Shown here: positions 1-7,928 of the stretch, one piece after another
Position numbering within the stretch: position 1 is the stretch's first letter
Layout of the letters: each line of letters starts with the position of its first letter
Assembly: GCF_017745095.1 (NCBI RefSeq)
Contig: NZ_JAGHZZ010000060.1
Location: 52,359-116,358, forward strand
Direction: 5' to 3'
DNA from: Sporocytophaga sp.
Lineage (GTDB): Bacteria > Bacteroidota > Bacteroidia > Cytophagales > Cytophagaceae
Length of the DNA stretch: 64,000 bases
Notes under the pieces: model-generated
Database searches by the model: none
What the model was told of the DNA's origin: nothing
The model's input: only the letters and a program-made list of their open reading frames with translations
Translations under genes and position numbers: made by a program

Positions 1-484
1 TAAATACACCTTGGCTAATCAGACGGATATAAATAATCTTATTAAACTTCATATCTATCTGCAATATCCATGAAGAAAAGTTATAAGGAAGAGTAACAAT
101 TATTAATATCCAGAAATAGTTGAAAAAATAAATTGCTTCCTCTGATTTAATATAATAAAGCATTACCTGCTTAAGCAGAAAACTTAATACTACAAAAGAA
201 ATGGTAATCAGAATCGCAAATAACCAAGCGCTTCCGATTACCTTTTCTTTCTCACTATCACTAACACCTGAGCAAAATTTAACCAGTGGAGTCTGCAAGA
301 ATCCCACTCTTAGTAATTCAATAAAGACATACACAGTAATGAACAATATCCAATTACCGAAATCTTCCTTTGTGAATATTCTTGCGAGCAATGCAAAACT
401 TACAAAACCCAAACCTGCTGCAATGACATTACCTGTTAAAGAAAGAATATTATTATTGGACAAAATCTTCTTTAAAAACTTCAT
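1..484 (-). CDS. Polysaccharide flippase (Wzx/MATE-like), N-terminal part, cut by window edge
   Basis: Reading on the minus strand from the ATG at 484 gives an open frame to the window edge (161 codons), starting MKFLKKILSNNN. It holds several hydrophobic helices (about residues 14-35, 44-60, 84-105, 120-140) and the pattern LARIFTKEDFGNW, which resembles the first repeat of oligosaccharide/O-antigen flippases that move lipid-linked sugar units across the inner membrane. The start codon overlaps the stop of the glycosyltransferase upstream as ATGA, so translation is probably coupled. Its place at the end of an exopolysaccharide operon fits this role. The C-terminal two thirds lie outside the window, so the family call rests on topology, the motif and context. 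Confidence 0.7.
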   Translation of the reverse strand, partial: MKFLKKILSNNNILSLTGNVIAAGLGFVSFALLARIFTKEDFGNWILFITVYVFIELLRVGFLQTPLVKFCSGVSDSEKEKVIGSAWLFAILITISFVVLSFLLKQVMLYYIKSEEAIYFFNYFWILIIVTLPYNFSSWILQIDMKFNKIIYIRLISQGVF

Positions 485-1689
485 ATAACTCTTTCCTTTT
501 TCAACTCCAGCATCCTCTCAATTATTGAAGAGAATTGCTCAACTCTATTTTCCCACGAATTATGTTTTGAAAATTCTATTCTGGATTTCATTCTCACTAT
601 AGAATCATTGTATAAAGCATCTTTGAGACTATTGAGAAACGTTTCTTTTGTATTGGCAATCCAAACGTGCTTATCAAACTCCGGAATCTTTGCAAAATCA
701 GTCATAACAACTGGTTTACCAGCTGCCATATATTCATTGATCTTCAGTGGATATACTCCACTTGTAACCTCATTCTTTAGGTATGGTATGATGCCTACAT
801 CTATATCCTTAAGAAGTGATGGAATTTCGTAGGGCTTACGGCTTCCCATAAATTTGGCATTGGGATATTTCTTCAATGCCATTCTTGCCATTTCGTTCGT
901 CACTCTTCCAATGAATTGAAATTGCACTTCCGGAAGCATTTTGATCGAATAAGATAAAAGTTCATAATCAAATCTTTCATCTATACTTCCTGTATACCCC
1001 ACAATTCTTGGGGCATGAGGTGATTTTATCTTAACATCTGCTACTGAATTGAAATGTTCAAAGTCTACACCATTTTTGACCACAAAGCAATTCTGATGAA
1101 GAGGATTCTTTGACTTATATAAAGCATCAGATGTTGTAATTACTGCGTCTGTTTTTTTTATATATTCCTTTTCTATTTCCGGACCATGAAAGTGATACCA
1201 CTGATCACCTTTAATCTCATCATAGCAATAATAAATATTTAAGAGTTCATTAAAATCACCCACCAAAGGCAGTCCAAAGAATGGATTGTATCCATTGACT
1301 ACAATTGGATTTTCCATGTTCAATGTCTTTAGTGCTCGTTGAATTGCTCCCCTTACCAGATTACCATTAAGTTTCAGCATTACCCTATACGGGTTTTCAT
1401 TTTTTATCCAGTTGATAGGCAATACCGGTGGAGGTGTAAGCACATGGATCTCACTTCCATAAACAGTATTTACAGTTCTCAGGCGATTTTCAAGTCCTAT
1501 CATTCTTGTAATAGGCACTTTCTGCTTTCCGGATAAAGCCGCAATAATATCTTTTACCGTATACTCATAATCAACAAACAGAACTCTGTTTTGCTTACTT
1601 AAAATACTCATCATTTTCACAACAGTATTTACAAAGTCCTTATCCCACGTAGTAAGCGCCATGCACAGGATATTTTTATTCCGGATCAT
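481..1689 (-). CDS. GT-B glycosyltransferase (family 4-like)
   Basis: A 402-residue protein of GT-B type. The N-terminal half is variable (acceptor side). The C-terminal half has the family pattern: VGYTGSIDERFDYELL opening the second Rossmann domain, FIGRV, then the donor-binding region DIDVGIIPY and KINEYMAAGKPVVMT, where the E of NEYMA is the expected nucleotide-sugar ribose ligand. It resembles TuaH-like and other family 4 enzymes that add a sugar to a lipid-linked repeat unit at the cytoplasmic face. It overlaps the Wzz-like gene upstream by 14 bases and the flippase downstream by 4 (ATGA). The sugar specificity cannot be read from sequence. Confidence 0.85.
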   Translation of the reverse strand: MIRNKNILCMALTTWDKDFVNTVVKMMSILSKQNRVLFVDYEYTVKDIIAALSGKQKVPITRMIGLENRLRTVNTVYGSEIHVLTPPPVLPINWIKNENPYRVMLKLNGNLVRGAIQRALKTLNMENPIVVNGYNPFFGLPLVGDFNELLNIYYCYDEIKGDQWYHFHGPEIEKEYIKKTDAVITTSDALYKSKNPLHQNCFVVKNGVDFEHFNSVADVKIKSPHAPRIVGYTGSIDERFDYELLSYSIKMLPEVQFQFIGRVTNEMARMALKKYPNAKFMGSRKPYEIPSLLKDIDVGIIPYLKNEVTSGVYPLKINEYMAAGKPVVMTDFAKIPEFDKHVWIANTKETFLNSLKDALYNDSIVRMKSRIEFSKHNSWENRVEQFSSIIERMLELKKERVI

Positions 1690-3895
1690 AAGATACTTTA
1701 TTTTTCTTGGTCACACTTTTATCCTGATTTTCTTTGCTGACAAGTTTTGCAGAGAACCATTTCGGCACCCTTCCATAAATCTGTATCAGTCTGTCGGTAG
1801 TAACTTTGTTAAGAACCAATAATGGTTTTGATTTCAATACCTTTGTCAGCAAACCTGAAAGATAATTATCAGAATCCTTCCAAGGTCTATCAGCCCTGAG
1901 TACCAATAGGCACAGATCAGCTTCTTTAACCAAATGCAGAGGAAGTTGATATTCTTGAAGAGAAGGAATTTCAAGAAAAACAAAATCTGCTTTATCTATC
2001 GTCTTAAGTATTTCACTGATCTTATTTGCTGGAACCATCCTTTCAATAATTTCATAATGTCTGACTTTCACCTTTGAAATATCTACAACCTCCCGTTTGT
2101 CAATACTTTCAGGACGATAGCCAGTTTCTGATCCAGGTGTAAATATTTCTGAAACATATCCAAGGTCAGAAATACGTTTAGCCATTTTGTAAATCATCCA
2201 TGTCTTCCCTTCTGAAATCTGTGTACCGGCAACAAGGATAACTTTTGTTTTCTTTGTTGGAGCAGACTTTTCAGTTTCCAACACAATCCTGTTAACCGCT
2301 TGTTCTATAAGGGAATCTTCAAAATACTCTGTAATCCTGTTTCTTTGAGTCACTTTTGGCAGTATACCGGCAACCTCAAATCCGGTCAGGCGCTCTGCTC
2401 TTGAGGAGTTTTTAACAGAAGAGTCCAATAACTCTTTCGCCAGATAGAAACTTAGTAGCAACAAAAAGGAAGCTATCATTGCGAGCGGAATCAAAACAAA
2501 ATCTTTTGAAGCGATAGGTTTTACCGGATAAAAAGGCTGATCCAGAAGCTTAATATTACTTGACATTTTCACATTCTGATACCTCTGCTGGTTCATATTA
2601 AGAGCTTCCAGTTTATCCATATATTCTTTCTCTGCTACCTGCACATCTCTTTTCAAAGTAAGTAACAACGAACCCAGAGGCGTAAAATCATTATAATCAG
2701 AATTAAAGGAATTATAACGCTCTTGCATAATCTTAAGTCTTGCCCCACTCTCCTCAACTATCAAGACATTGCTTAGCCATTGCTGAAGAATATTATCACT
2801 TGGAATACCTTCATGACTATTATTGATAGAGTATAGATTATTTACGAGATCTTTAAGCTCTTTTTTAATTGCATCTGCTTTTTCTGTTAATTCTTTTATT
2901 TTTTCTTTCGTTTCTCCGAAGTTTTGAGCATTTGCAATCTTATAATTAATATCAGACAGCTCTTGCCTTTTAGCCAATACTCTGTCATTACTTTCCATAA
3001 TATTCTTTCTGCCTTTCAGTCTTTCTTCAAGACTTACAAGGCTAGCCTGAGCTGAAGCAAGAGTCATCTTTTCCTTTTCAATCTCGTCTGCATACGTTTG
3101 TCTTGACTCTGACAATACTTTTGCCTGTTCGTCAAAATTGATAATCTTATTTTTTACCTGGAATTCTTTAAGTTTAAGTTCAGCATCAGTAAGTCTTATC
3201 CTTGCTTTATCAGTCTGATTGGAATAATAGTTGACTACATTTTTAACTTCTGATTCTTTTATGTCACTATATTTTCTTATAAAGATTTGAGCAAGCAATA
3301 AAAGAGTCTGTTGACAAATAGCCGCATCATTAGCTGTGTAAGATACGTCCAGCATATCACTGTTTTCTTTTCTATTAGCGTTTACTCTTCCTCGGATCTT
3401 ATCTACTCCATATATCCCGTTTTGGGATGCTACAAGTGCTGAGAATACATTGAATTTATTTTTGCTTATATAAGCTTGCATCTTTTCATAAGTAGCCTCC
3501 GGTGTGGCTGCTTTTACCTGATGCAAAACAGAATCTGGCACTATAGATTTTATTTCACTATACTTCTCAGGAGAGATGTATCTCAAATCCGGTTTATCTA
3601 AGGTTATATGAGATGCAATAAGCCTTAAAGAAACCTCCTGTATTGTTTCTCTGGACTTTAAAGTATTTAAAAGATTATCGAAAGCATTACTTACAGCGTT
3701 GTGATCAAGCCTTGGATGCTCTTCTGTGGTTACATTATATCCGCTTGCAACTCCTGTATAAATCAGACATGTAGAAGCATATTCCTTTTCCCTCTTCCTT
3801 GTTTTCATGTAAACCAGTGAAGCCACTGCAACAGGAAAAAGTATCAGAAGCATCAAGTGCTTTCTGAGTATCCTAAATATATCACCAAAGGTCAT
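1676..3895 (-). CDS. Wzz/Wzc-like polysaccharide co-polymerase with degenerate C-terminal kinase-like domain
   Basis: A 739-residue inner-membrane protein. A Wzz-type N-terminus has a membrane helix near residues 12-30, then a long periplasmic coiled-coil region (about 160-440) rich in K, E and Q, a second membrane helix near 455-480 with the typical preceding proline-rich stretch (LLDQPFYPVKPIA), and a cytoplasmic P-loop domain. The P-loop reads GTQISEGKT with K564. The next motif, which in bacterial tyrosine kinases is hydrophobic residues followed by DxxP, reads FLEIPS with E642 in place of Asp. The C-terminal tail has one tyrosine rather than a tyrosine cluster. I infer a chain-length/export co-polymerase that may not autophosphorylate. 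The gene overlaps its neighbours (ATGA with the TolC-like gene). Confidence 0.85.
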   Translation of the reverse strand: MTFGDIFRILRKHLMLLILFPVAVASLVYMKTRKREKEYASTCLIYTGVASGYNVTTEEHPRLDHNAVSNAFDNLLNTLKSRETIQEVSLRLIASHITLDKPDLRYISPEKYSEIKSIVPDSVLHQVKAATPEATYEKMQAYISKNKFNVFSALVASQNGIYGVDKIRGRVNANRKENSDMLDVSYTANDAAICQQTLLLLAQIFIRKYSDIKESEVKNVVNYYSNQTDKARIRLTDAELKLKEFQVKNKIINFDEQAKVLSESRQTYADEIEKEKMTLASAQASLVSLEERLKGRKNIMESNDRVLAKRQELSDINYKIANAQNFGETKEKIKELTEKADAIKKELKDLVNNLYSINNSHEGIPSDNILQQWLSNVLIVEESGARLKIMQERYNSFNSDYNDFTPLGSLLLTLKRDVQVAEKEYMDKLEALNMNQQRYQNVKMSSNIKLLDQPFYPVKPIASKDFVLIPLAMIASFLLLLSFYLAKELLDSSVKNSSRAERLTGFEVAGILPKVTQRNRITEYFEDSLIEQAVNRIVLETEKSAPTKKTKVILVAGTQISEGKTWMIYKMAKRISDLGYVSEIFTPGSETGYRPESIDKREVVDISKVKVRHYEIIERMVPANKISEILKTIDKADFVFLEIPSLQEYQLPLHLVKEADLCLLVLRADRPWKDSDNYLSGLLTKVLKSKPLLVLNKVTTDRLIQIYGRVPKWFSAKLVSKENQDKSVTKKNKVSYDPE

Positions 3896-4653
3896 TTTTG
3901 TTTAATTAAAGAACCAATACTCACCCCTATTAAATATTCGAATTGTTTGTAAACTGTATTATAATCTTTTCTGGCAATCTCATAGTTAGATTCAGCCATA
4001 AAAAGAGTATTACTTACTGAGGAATAATCTTCAAGAGAGATTGTTCCTTCCTTAAATTGTTTCTCAGCCATCTGATATACAAGTTGCGAATTCTGAAGGC
4101 CTTCGCTTCTTATTTTCAAAAGCTTCTGGGCTACAATCAAATTGTTGTATTCAGCTGCTATTTGCCTTTTTAATTCTACTATTACCCTATCTCTATTACT
4201 TTGAGCCATTTCCAGTTCGGCCTTACTAAACTTTATTCTATTGTGTCTGGCCGTTATATCAAACAGTGGTACACTCACGTTTACTCCTACTCTGTATCCG
4301 TTAAGAAAATTTGTCTGGCGGTTAAAGTCTCCATATGATACACCAAACTTCTGGTCACCTGTGGCATAGTTACCAAAGGCCTGGATGTCTTTTTGCCAAT
4401 CCTTTCTGGCTAAATGAATTTCCTGTTTACGAGCCTTTATACTAGCATCCTCCACTTTTATGTATGGAGATTTATCAACTGCAATCGAAATGATTTCATC
4501 CAGGGGAAGTAATTGCGTTTCAAGATCCTGAAGAACAATAACACTATCCTTATGTACTTGTCCGAAGGATGTAACCGAAAACAGAGTGGATATCAAAAGA
4601 AGCATACCATAAGCGGAATGCTTATTATTCCAAAGGGTATTCATACTATACAT
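3892..4653 (-). CDS. Short TolC-like outer membrane protein
   Basis: This has the features of one outer-membrane efflux (TolC) repeat: LPLDEIISIAVDKSPYIKV near the start, a beta segment (YRVGVNVSVPLFD) and two long helices ending QFKEGTISLEDY. Full TolC proteins have two such repeats in about 450 residues; this one has about 253, so a partial or specialised pore is likely. An ATG 36 bases further upstream (4689) is open. I chose 4653 because a purine-rich AGAAAGAAA precedes it and it overlaps the upstream gene by only 8 bases; 4644 is also possible. A signal peptide follows (YGMLLLISTLFSVTSFGQ). In context it probably forms the outer-membrane part of the polysaccharide export path, beside the Wzz-like protein. 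Confidence 0.75.
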   Translation of the reverse strand: MYSMNTLWNNKHSAYGMLLLISTLFSVTSFGQVHKDSVIVLQDLETQLLPLDEIISIAVDKSPYIKVEDASIKARKQEIHLARKDWQKDIQAFGNYATGDQKFGVSYGDFNRQTNFLNGYRVGVNVSVPLFDITARHNRIKFSKAELEMAQSNRDRVIVELKRQIAAEYNNLIVAQKLLKIRSEGLQNSQLVYQMAEKQFKEGTISLEDYSSVSNTLFMAESNYEIARKDYNTVYKQFEYLIGVSIGSLIKQK

Positions 4654-5869
4654 TTTCTTTCTGTAATAATGCAGGAATTGTTTTCGCAATAATTTTCAGA
4701 TCTCTCAAGAATGAATAATTCCTGGCATAGTCATTATCCAGCTGAATTCTTTCAGCCTCCGACATTTCCTTAGTTCCTCTTTTTGTCACCTGCCAAAGAC
4801 CTGTAATACCTGCAGGAGCAAGGAATCTTAGGGTAAACTGATCCACTGTAATCTTTTCAGCTTCATAAAGCGGAAGCGGACGATTACCAACAATAGACAT
4901 ATCGCCTTTCAATACATTGAAAAGTTGAGGCAGCTCATCTATACTAGTATTCCTTATAAACTTACCGATCTTGGTAATTCTTGGGTCATTACTTATTTTT
5001 ATAAATGCGGCAGCATCCTTTTCTTTCTTTTCCAAAAGGAATCTCTTTTCACAAATTTCTTTTCCATCCAAGAAAAGCATGGACTGACAAACCTTATTTC
5101 CTCTTGCACACTCTTCACAAAGGTTTGTGTGCTGAGACTTTTCTTCAACAGCTACAGTAGTTTCTTTTTTATTGTCACCTTCAGCACCTTTTTTATTTTT
5201 ATTATATTGATTCAAGTGTGCTAGATCCTTTAACTTCTTATCAGCATCGGCGCTCATTGAGCGAAACTTATAGAAGTCAAAAATCTTGTATCCAGTACCA
5301 ACCCTTTTCGCAGCATAAAAAACAGGGCCTCTTGATTCCAGCCTTATTAATATAGCAAGCAAAAGAAAGAATGGACTTAGAAATATAAGTGCTAGTGTTG
5401 CAAATACAATATCAAATATCCTCTTAACTAAAGGAATCTTATACTCTGGATGCTTTACAAAGCCCTCTTTATACGCTCGTTTGTAATGAATTTTATTTTC
5501 TATTAGGTAATTTAACCTTAATGCAAATGGATCTTTCGAGACATTCTGTTCGAAAATTTCGGATACACTATGTTTAAGCATTTCGGAGCGGACCTGCCCT
5601 GTAATGCTGTCAACAAGAAAAACAAAAGGAACCGGCTCTACATCCGATTGTTTTAAATGCTGCAACAATAACAGCCCATTCGGGCTGTGTAATTGTCCAG
5701 CAGAAATTATTGCATCGATTTTATTACCCTTAGAATGCCATTCGAAAAACTTAAACCCGTTTTCAAAATGTATAACATCAAACCCATCTGCCATTCGAGT
5801 TGAAAATGATTCTAGCCGATCCGTCTGATTGTCTATATAAGCCAGCTTCTTCTGTGTAATAAGCTCCAT
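4646..5869 (-). CDS. Priming sugar transferase (WbaP/ExoY type) with degenerate receiver-like N-terminus and Cys4 insertion
   Basis: A 407-residue protein in three parts. Residues 1-130 look like a receiver fold without its active site: IDAIISAGQ (51-59) sits where the phospho-Asp strand should be, and the conserved Lys is absent. A membrane helix (150-175) then leads to the polyprenyl-phosphate hexose-1-phosphate transferase domain with KRVGTGYKIFDFYKFRSM (188-205), SNDPRITKIGKFIRNTSIDE, QLFNVLKGDMSIVGNRP and GITGLWQV. Between these motifs, about 212-285 is an extra segment with Cys251, 254, 261 and 273. The enzyme should start repeat-unit assembly on undecaprenyl phosphate. It lies 9 bases after a response regulator gene. 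The receiver-like reading of the N-terminus is inference. Confidence 0.88.
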   Translation of the reverse strand: MELITQKKLAYIDNQTDRLESFSTRMADGFDVIHFENGFKFFEWHSKGNKIDAIISAGQLHSPNGLLLLQHLKQSDVEPVPFVFLVDSITGQVRSEMLKHSVSEIFEQNVSKDPFALRLNYLIENKIHYKRAYKEGFVKHPEYKIPLVKRIFDIVFATLALIFLSPFFLLLAILIRLESRGPVFYAAKRVGTGYKIFDFYKFRSMSADADKKLKDLAHLNQYNKNKKGAEGDNKKETTVAVEEKSQHTNLCEECARGNKVCQSMLFLDGKEICEKRFLLEKKEKDAAAFIKISNDPRITKIGKFIRNTSIDELPQLFNVLKGDMSIVGNRPLPLYEAEKITVDQFTLRFLAPAGITGLWQVTKRGTKEMSEAERIQLDNDYARNYSFLRDLKIIAKTIPALLQKENV

Positions 5870-5878
5870 ACTGATTTT

Positions 5879-6307
5879 TTACTTATAAATTCTTTTGAAA
5901 ATATTTTCTACTCTTATTTCAAGTTCTTCAGGATTGAATGGTTTCATCATAAAATCATCAGCGCCACACTTAAGACACTGAATCCTCACGCTGCTTGATT
6001 CATAACTTGATAGAATTAGGAGTGGTACCTCTCTGAAAAATCCACTGGACCGGATATGTTTAATAAATTCAAATCCATCCATCTCGGGCATACGCAAATC
6101 ACATATAATCAAATCCGGTATATTCCCCTCATGCATCCACTCAAATGCTTCCTTACCATTTGCTTTTTTTACTACATTATATTTTTTGCACAATGTGCAA
6201 TTAATTATATCTAAAGTTGACTCAACGTCATCAATTGCAAGAATAGTTTTCCCCTTCTCTGCCACAAGTTTTTCAACTGTTGGCAATGCCTTTTCCATTA
6301 TTTCCAT
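5879..6307 (-). CDS. Single-domain response regulator
   Basis: A 142-residue stand-alone receiver domain. The acidic pair is D26-D27, the phospho-acceptor is D70 in LIICDLRMPEMDGFEF, the switch Ser is S100, and the conserved Lys is K121 in DDFMMKPFNPEEL. All active-site positions are present, so it should be phosphorylated. There is no output domain. It is the first gene of the exopolysaccharide operon and lies just upstream of a sugar transferase whose N-terminus looks like a worn receiver domain. That suggests it controls polysaccharide initiation by protein contact rather than by binding DNA. No histidine kinase is adjacent; the two kinases in this window are far away. Confidence 0.9.
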   Translation of the reverse strand: MEIMEKALPTVEKLVAEKGKTILAIDDVESTLDIINCTLCKKYNVVKKANGKEAFEWMHEGNIPDLIICDLRMPEMDGFEFIKHIRSSGFFREVPLLILSSYESSSVRIQCLKCGADDFMMKPFNPEELEIRVENIFKRIYK

Positions 6308-6590
6308 ACTAAATTAAATTATCGCCTTCTGCCTCGTATCTAATTATAAATTCTCATTGGATTATTCAGCAACTTTGTGTGCTGCTTACATAATTTCAAC
6401 TCAAGAGCATATTATTTGTTCAGTGCAAACAGAGGGTTTGGAAGCCTCTCTAGCATTTCACACTTCGCCCTATACTTGCCTCCTCAGGATCAATCGATTA
6501 AAAACAAGTGTTCAAATTTCTAAACTTACATTCAAATTTATCTTTCACTTTAAAGAACATTTCTATAGATTTATTGACAAATAAAATATT

Positions 6591-7880
6591 ATGGTACAGG
6601 AGAGATTAGCTGAATTGCTTAAGAAAAAAGGTATAGGGCCTGAAGGCAGCAAAAGTCTTACAACAGAAGAGCTCAATGAGCTTGAACATTTACTTAAATC
6701 TCCTGATGTAAGCCTTACCACTGTCGCCACAATGGTAACAGCTTTGCTTACACTTGAACCCAATAATCAGGAAAAAGAATGGATAGAAAAGATTAAAGCT
6801 GCTCCTTCAAAATTTCTTCCGAATGAAATTGTACCATTTTTCACCGGTGATACAAGGGACAATTTCTATAAGCTAATCCTTAAAGTCATAAAACACGAAA
6901 ACTTATCCAAAGAAGAAGCTGAAAGCGGAATAGAACAATTATTCCATATTCAAACACCAGAATACCTTAAAGGTGCTTTCCTAGAATCACAAAGGTTAAA
7001 GAGAGAGACATTCATTGAAAACAAAGCTTTCTTTTCAGGTTTGTGGAATAAAGTAGAGAGAGTAAAAACTGATCTTCCTGTAGTAGTTGATATTGCGGAT
7101 AGCTATGATGGTTTTAACCGAACTTCTAATTTTTCACTATTTACTGCAGCATTGCTGGCATCACTAGACATTCCCTGTATTATTCACTCTATCGATAAAG
7201 TTGCACCTAAAGAGGGCTATACCTCCCACCAACTTTTGAAACTGGCAGGCAAAGATCCACTCAAGTCTGTTTTGCATGCTAAACAAGCATTGGAAAACAA
7301 GTCGATAGGATTAGCCTATCTGGATCAGCAGATATTTTTTAATAATCTATTTCTGCTTAAGAAGATGAGAAAGGAAATGGTTAAACGTCCTTTCCTTGCA
7401 ACTTTTGAAAAACTTTTACAACCAATCCAAAGCACTCAGGGAAACTACCTTGTTTCCGGATATACACATCCACACTATAAGGAAGAAGTTGTAAAACAGC
7501 TGAAGGAACAGGGAGAATGTAAAATGGCCCTTATCTTTAAGGGACTAGAAGGGTCAACACAGTTAACACTAAGCAGAGGTTCTACCGCTATATTTTATGA
7601 TGGCAATGAAATAAATGAGTCATTGGTTTCCCCTGAGGATTTTGAGCTTCCTCTTGTGGAAAGTAAACAAGATAAAAGCATCAAACCTGAAGATGTATTA
7701 TCGGAAGGATTAGCGGCACTTGAGGGAAAGAAAAATTATGCGAGGGAAGCTATCATATATCAAGCCGCAGTTATAATCACTAAGTTTAACCTAATACAAC
7801 AAAAAGATCTAATTTCTTTATTGCAGCAAAAGCTTGATTCGGGGGAAGCATTGAATCGATGGAACATGCTGAATATTTAA
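6591..7880 (+). CDS. TrpD-like (anthranilate phosphoribosyltransferase family) protein
   Basis: A 429-residue protein with the layout of the TrpD/nucleoside phosphorylase class II fold: an N-terminal helical part (LTTEELNELEHLLKSP), then an alpha/beta part with FSLFTAALLASLDIPCIIH, KEGYTSHQLLKLAGKDP and YLVSGYTHPHYKEEV, and a beta-strand region LEGSTQLTLSRGSTAIFY like the C-terminus of TrpD. The glycine-rich phosphate loop normal for true TrpD (GTGGD) is replaced by DIADSYDGFNRTSNFS, as in the TrpD2/YbiB-like branch. It is therefore unlikely to be the tryptophan enzyme, and no trp genes are nearby. TrpD2 proteins have been linked to nucleic-acid binding; whether that applies here is unknown. 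Confidence 0.65.
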   Translation: MVQERLAELLKKKGIGPEGSKSLTTEELNELEHLLKSPDVSLTTVATMVTALLTLEPNNQEKEWIEKIKAAPSKFLPNEIVPFFTGDTRDNFYKLILKVIKHENLSKEEAESGIEQLFHIQTPEYLKGAFLESQRLKRETFIENKAFFSGLWNKVERVKTDLPVVVDIADSYDGFNRTSNFSLFTAALLASLDIPCIIHSIDKVAPKEGYTSHQLLKLAGKDPLKSVLHAKQALENKSIGLAYLDQQIFFNNLFLLKKMRKEMVKRPFLATFEKLLQPIQSTQGNYLVSGYTHPHYKEEVVKQLKEQGECKMALIFKGLEGSTQLTLSRGSTAIFYDGNEINESLVSPEDFELPLVESKQDKSIKPEDVLSEGLAALEGKKNYAREAIIYQAAVIITKFNLIQQKDLISLLQQKLDSGEALNRWNMLNI

Positions 7881-7885
7881 GTAAA

Positions 7886-7921
7886 AAATTAGCCTTCAAG
7901 GAATTTTTTGAAGGCTAATTT
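7886..7921. terminator. Bidirectional terminator hairpin
   Basis: A perfect 14-bp stem (7886-7899 with 7908-7921) has an 8-base loop. It lies between convergent genes and carries A/T tracts on both sides, so it can serve both strands. Confidence 0.8.
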
Positions 7922-7928
7922 ACAATAA

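Noticed and set aside
201..488. Plus-strand frame of 95 codons at the window start
   Set aside because: The minus strand over the same region encodes a convincing flippase N-terminus that overlaps its upstream neighbour by ATGA; the plus frame has no recognisable feature.
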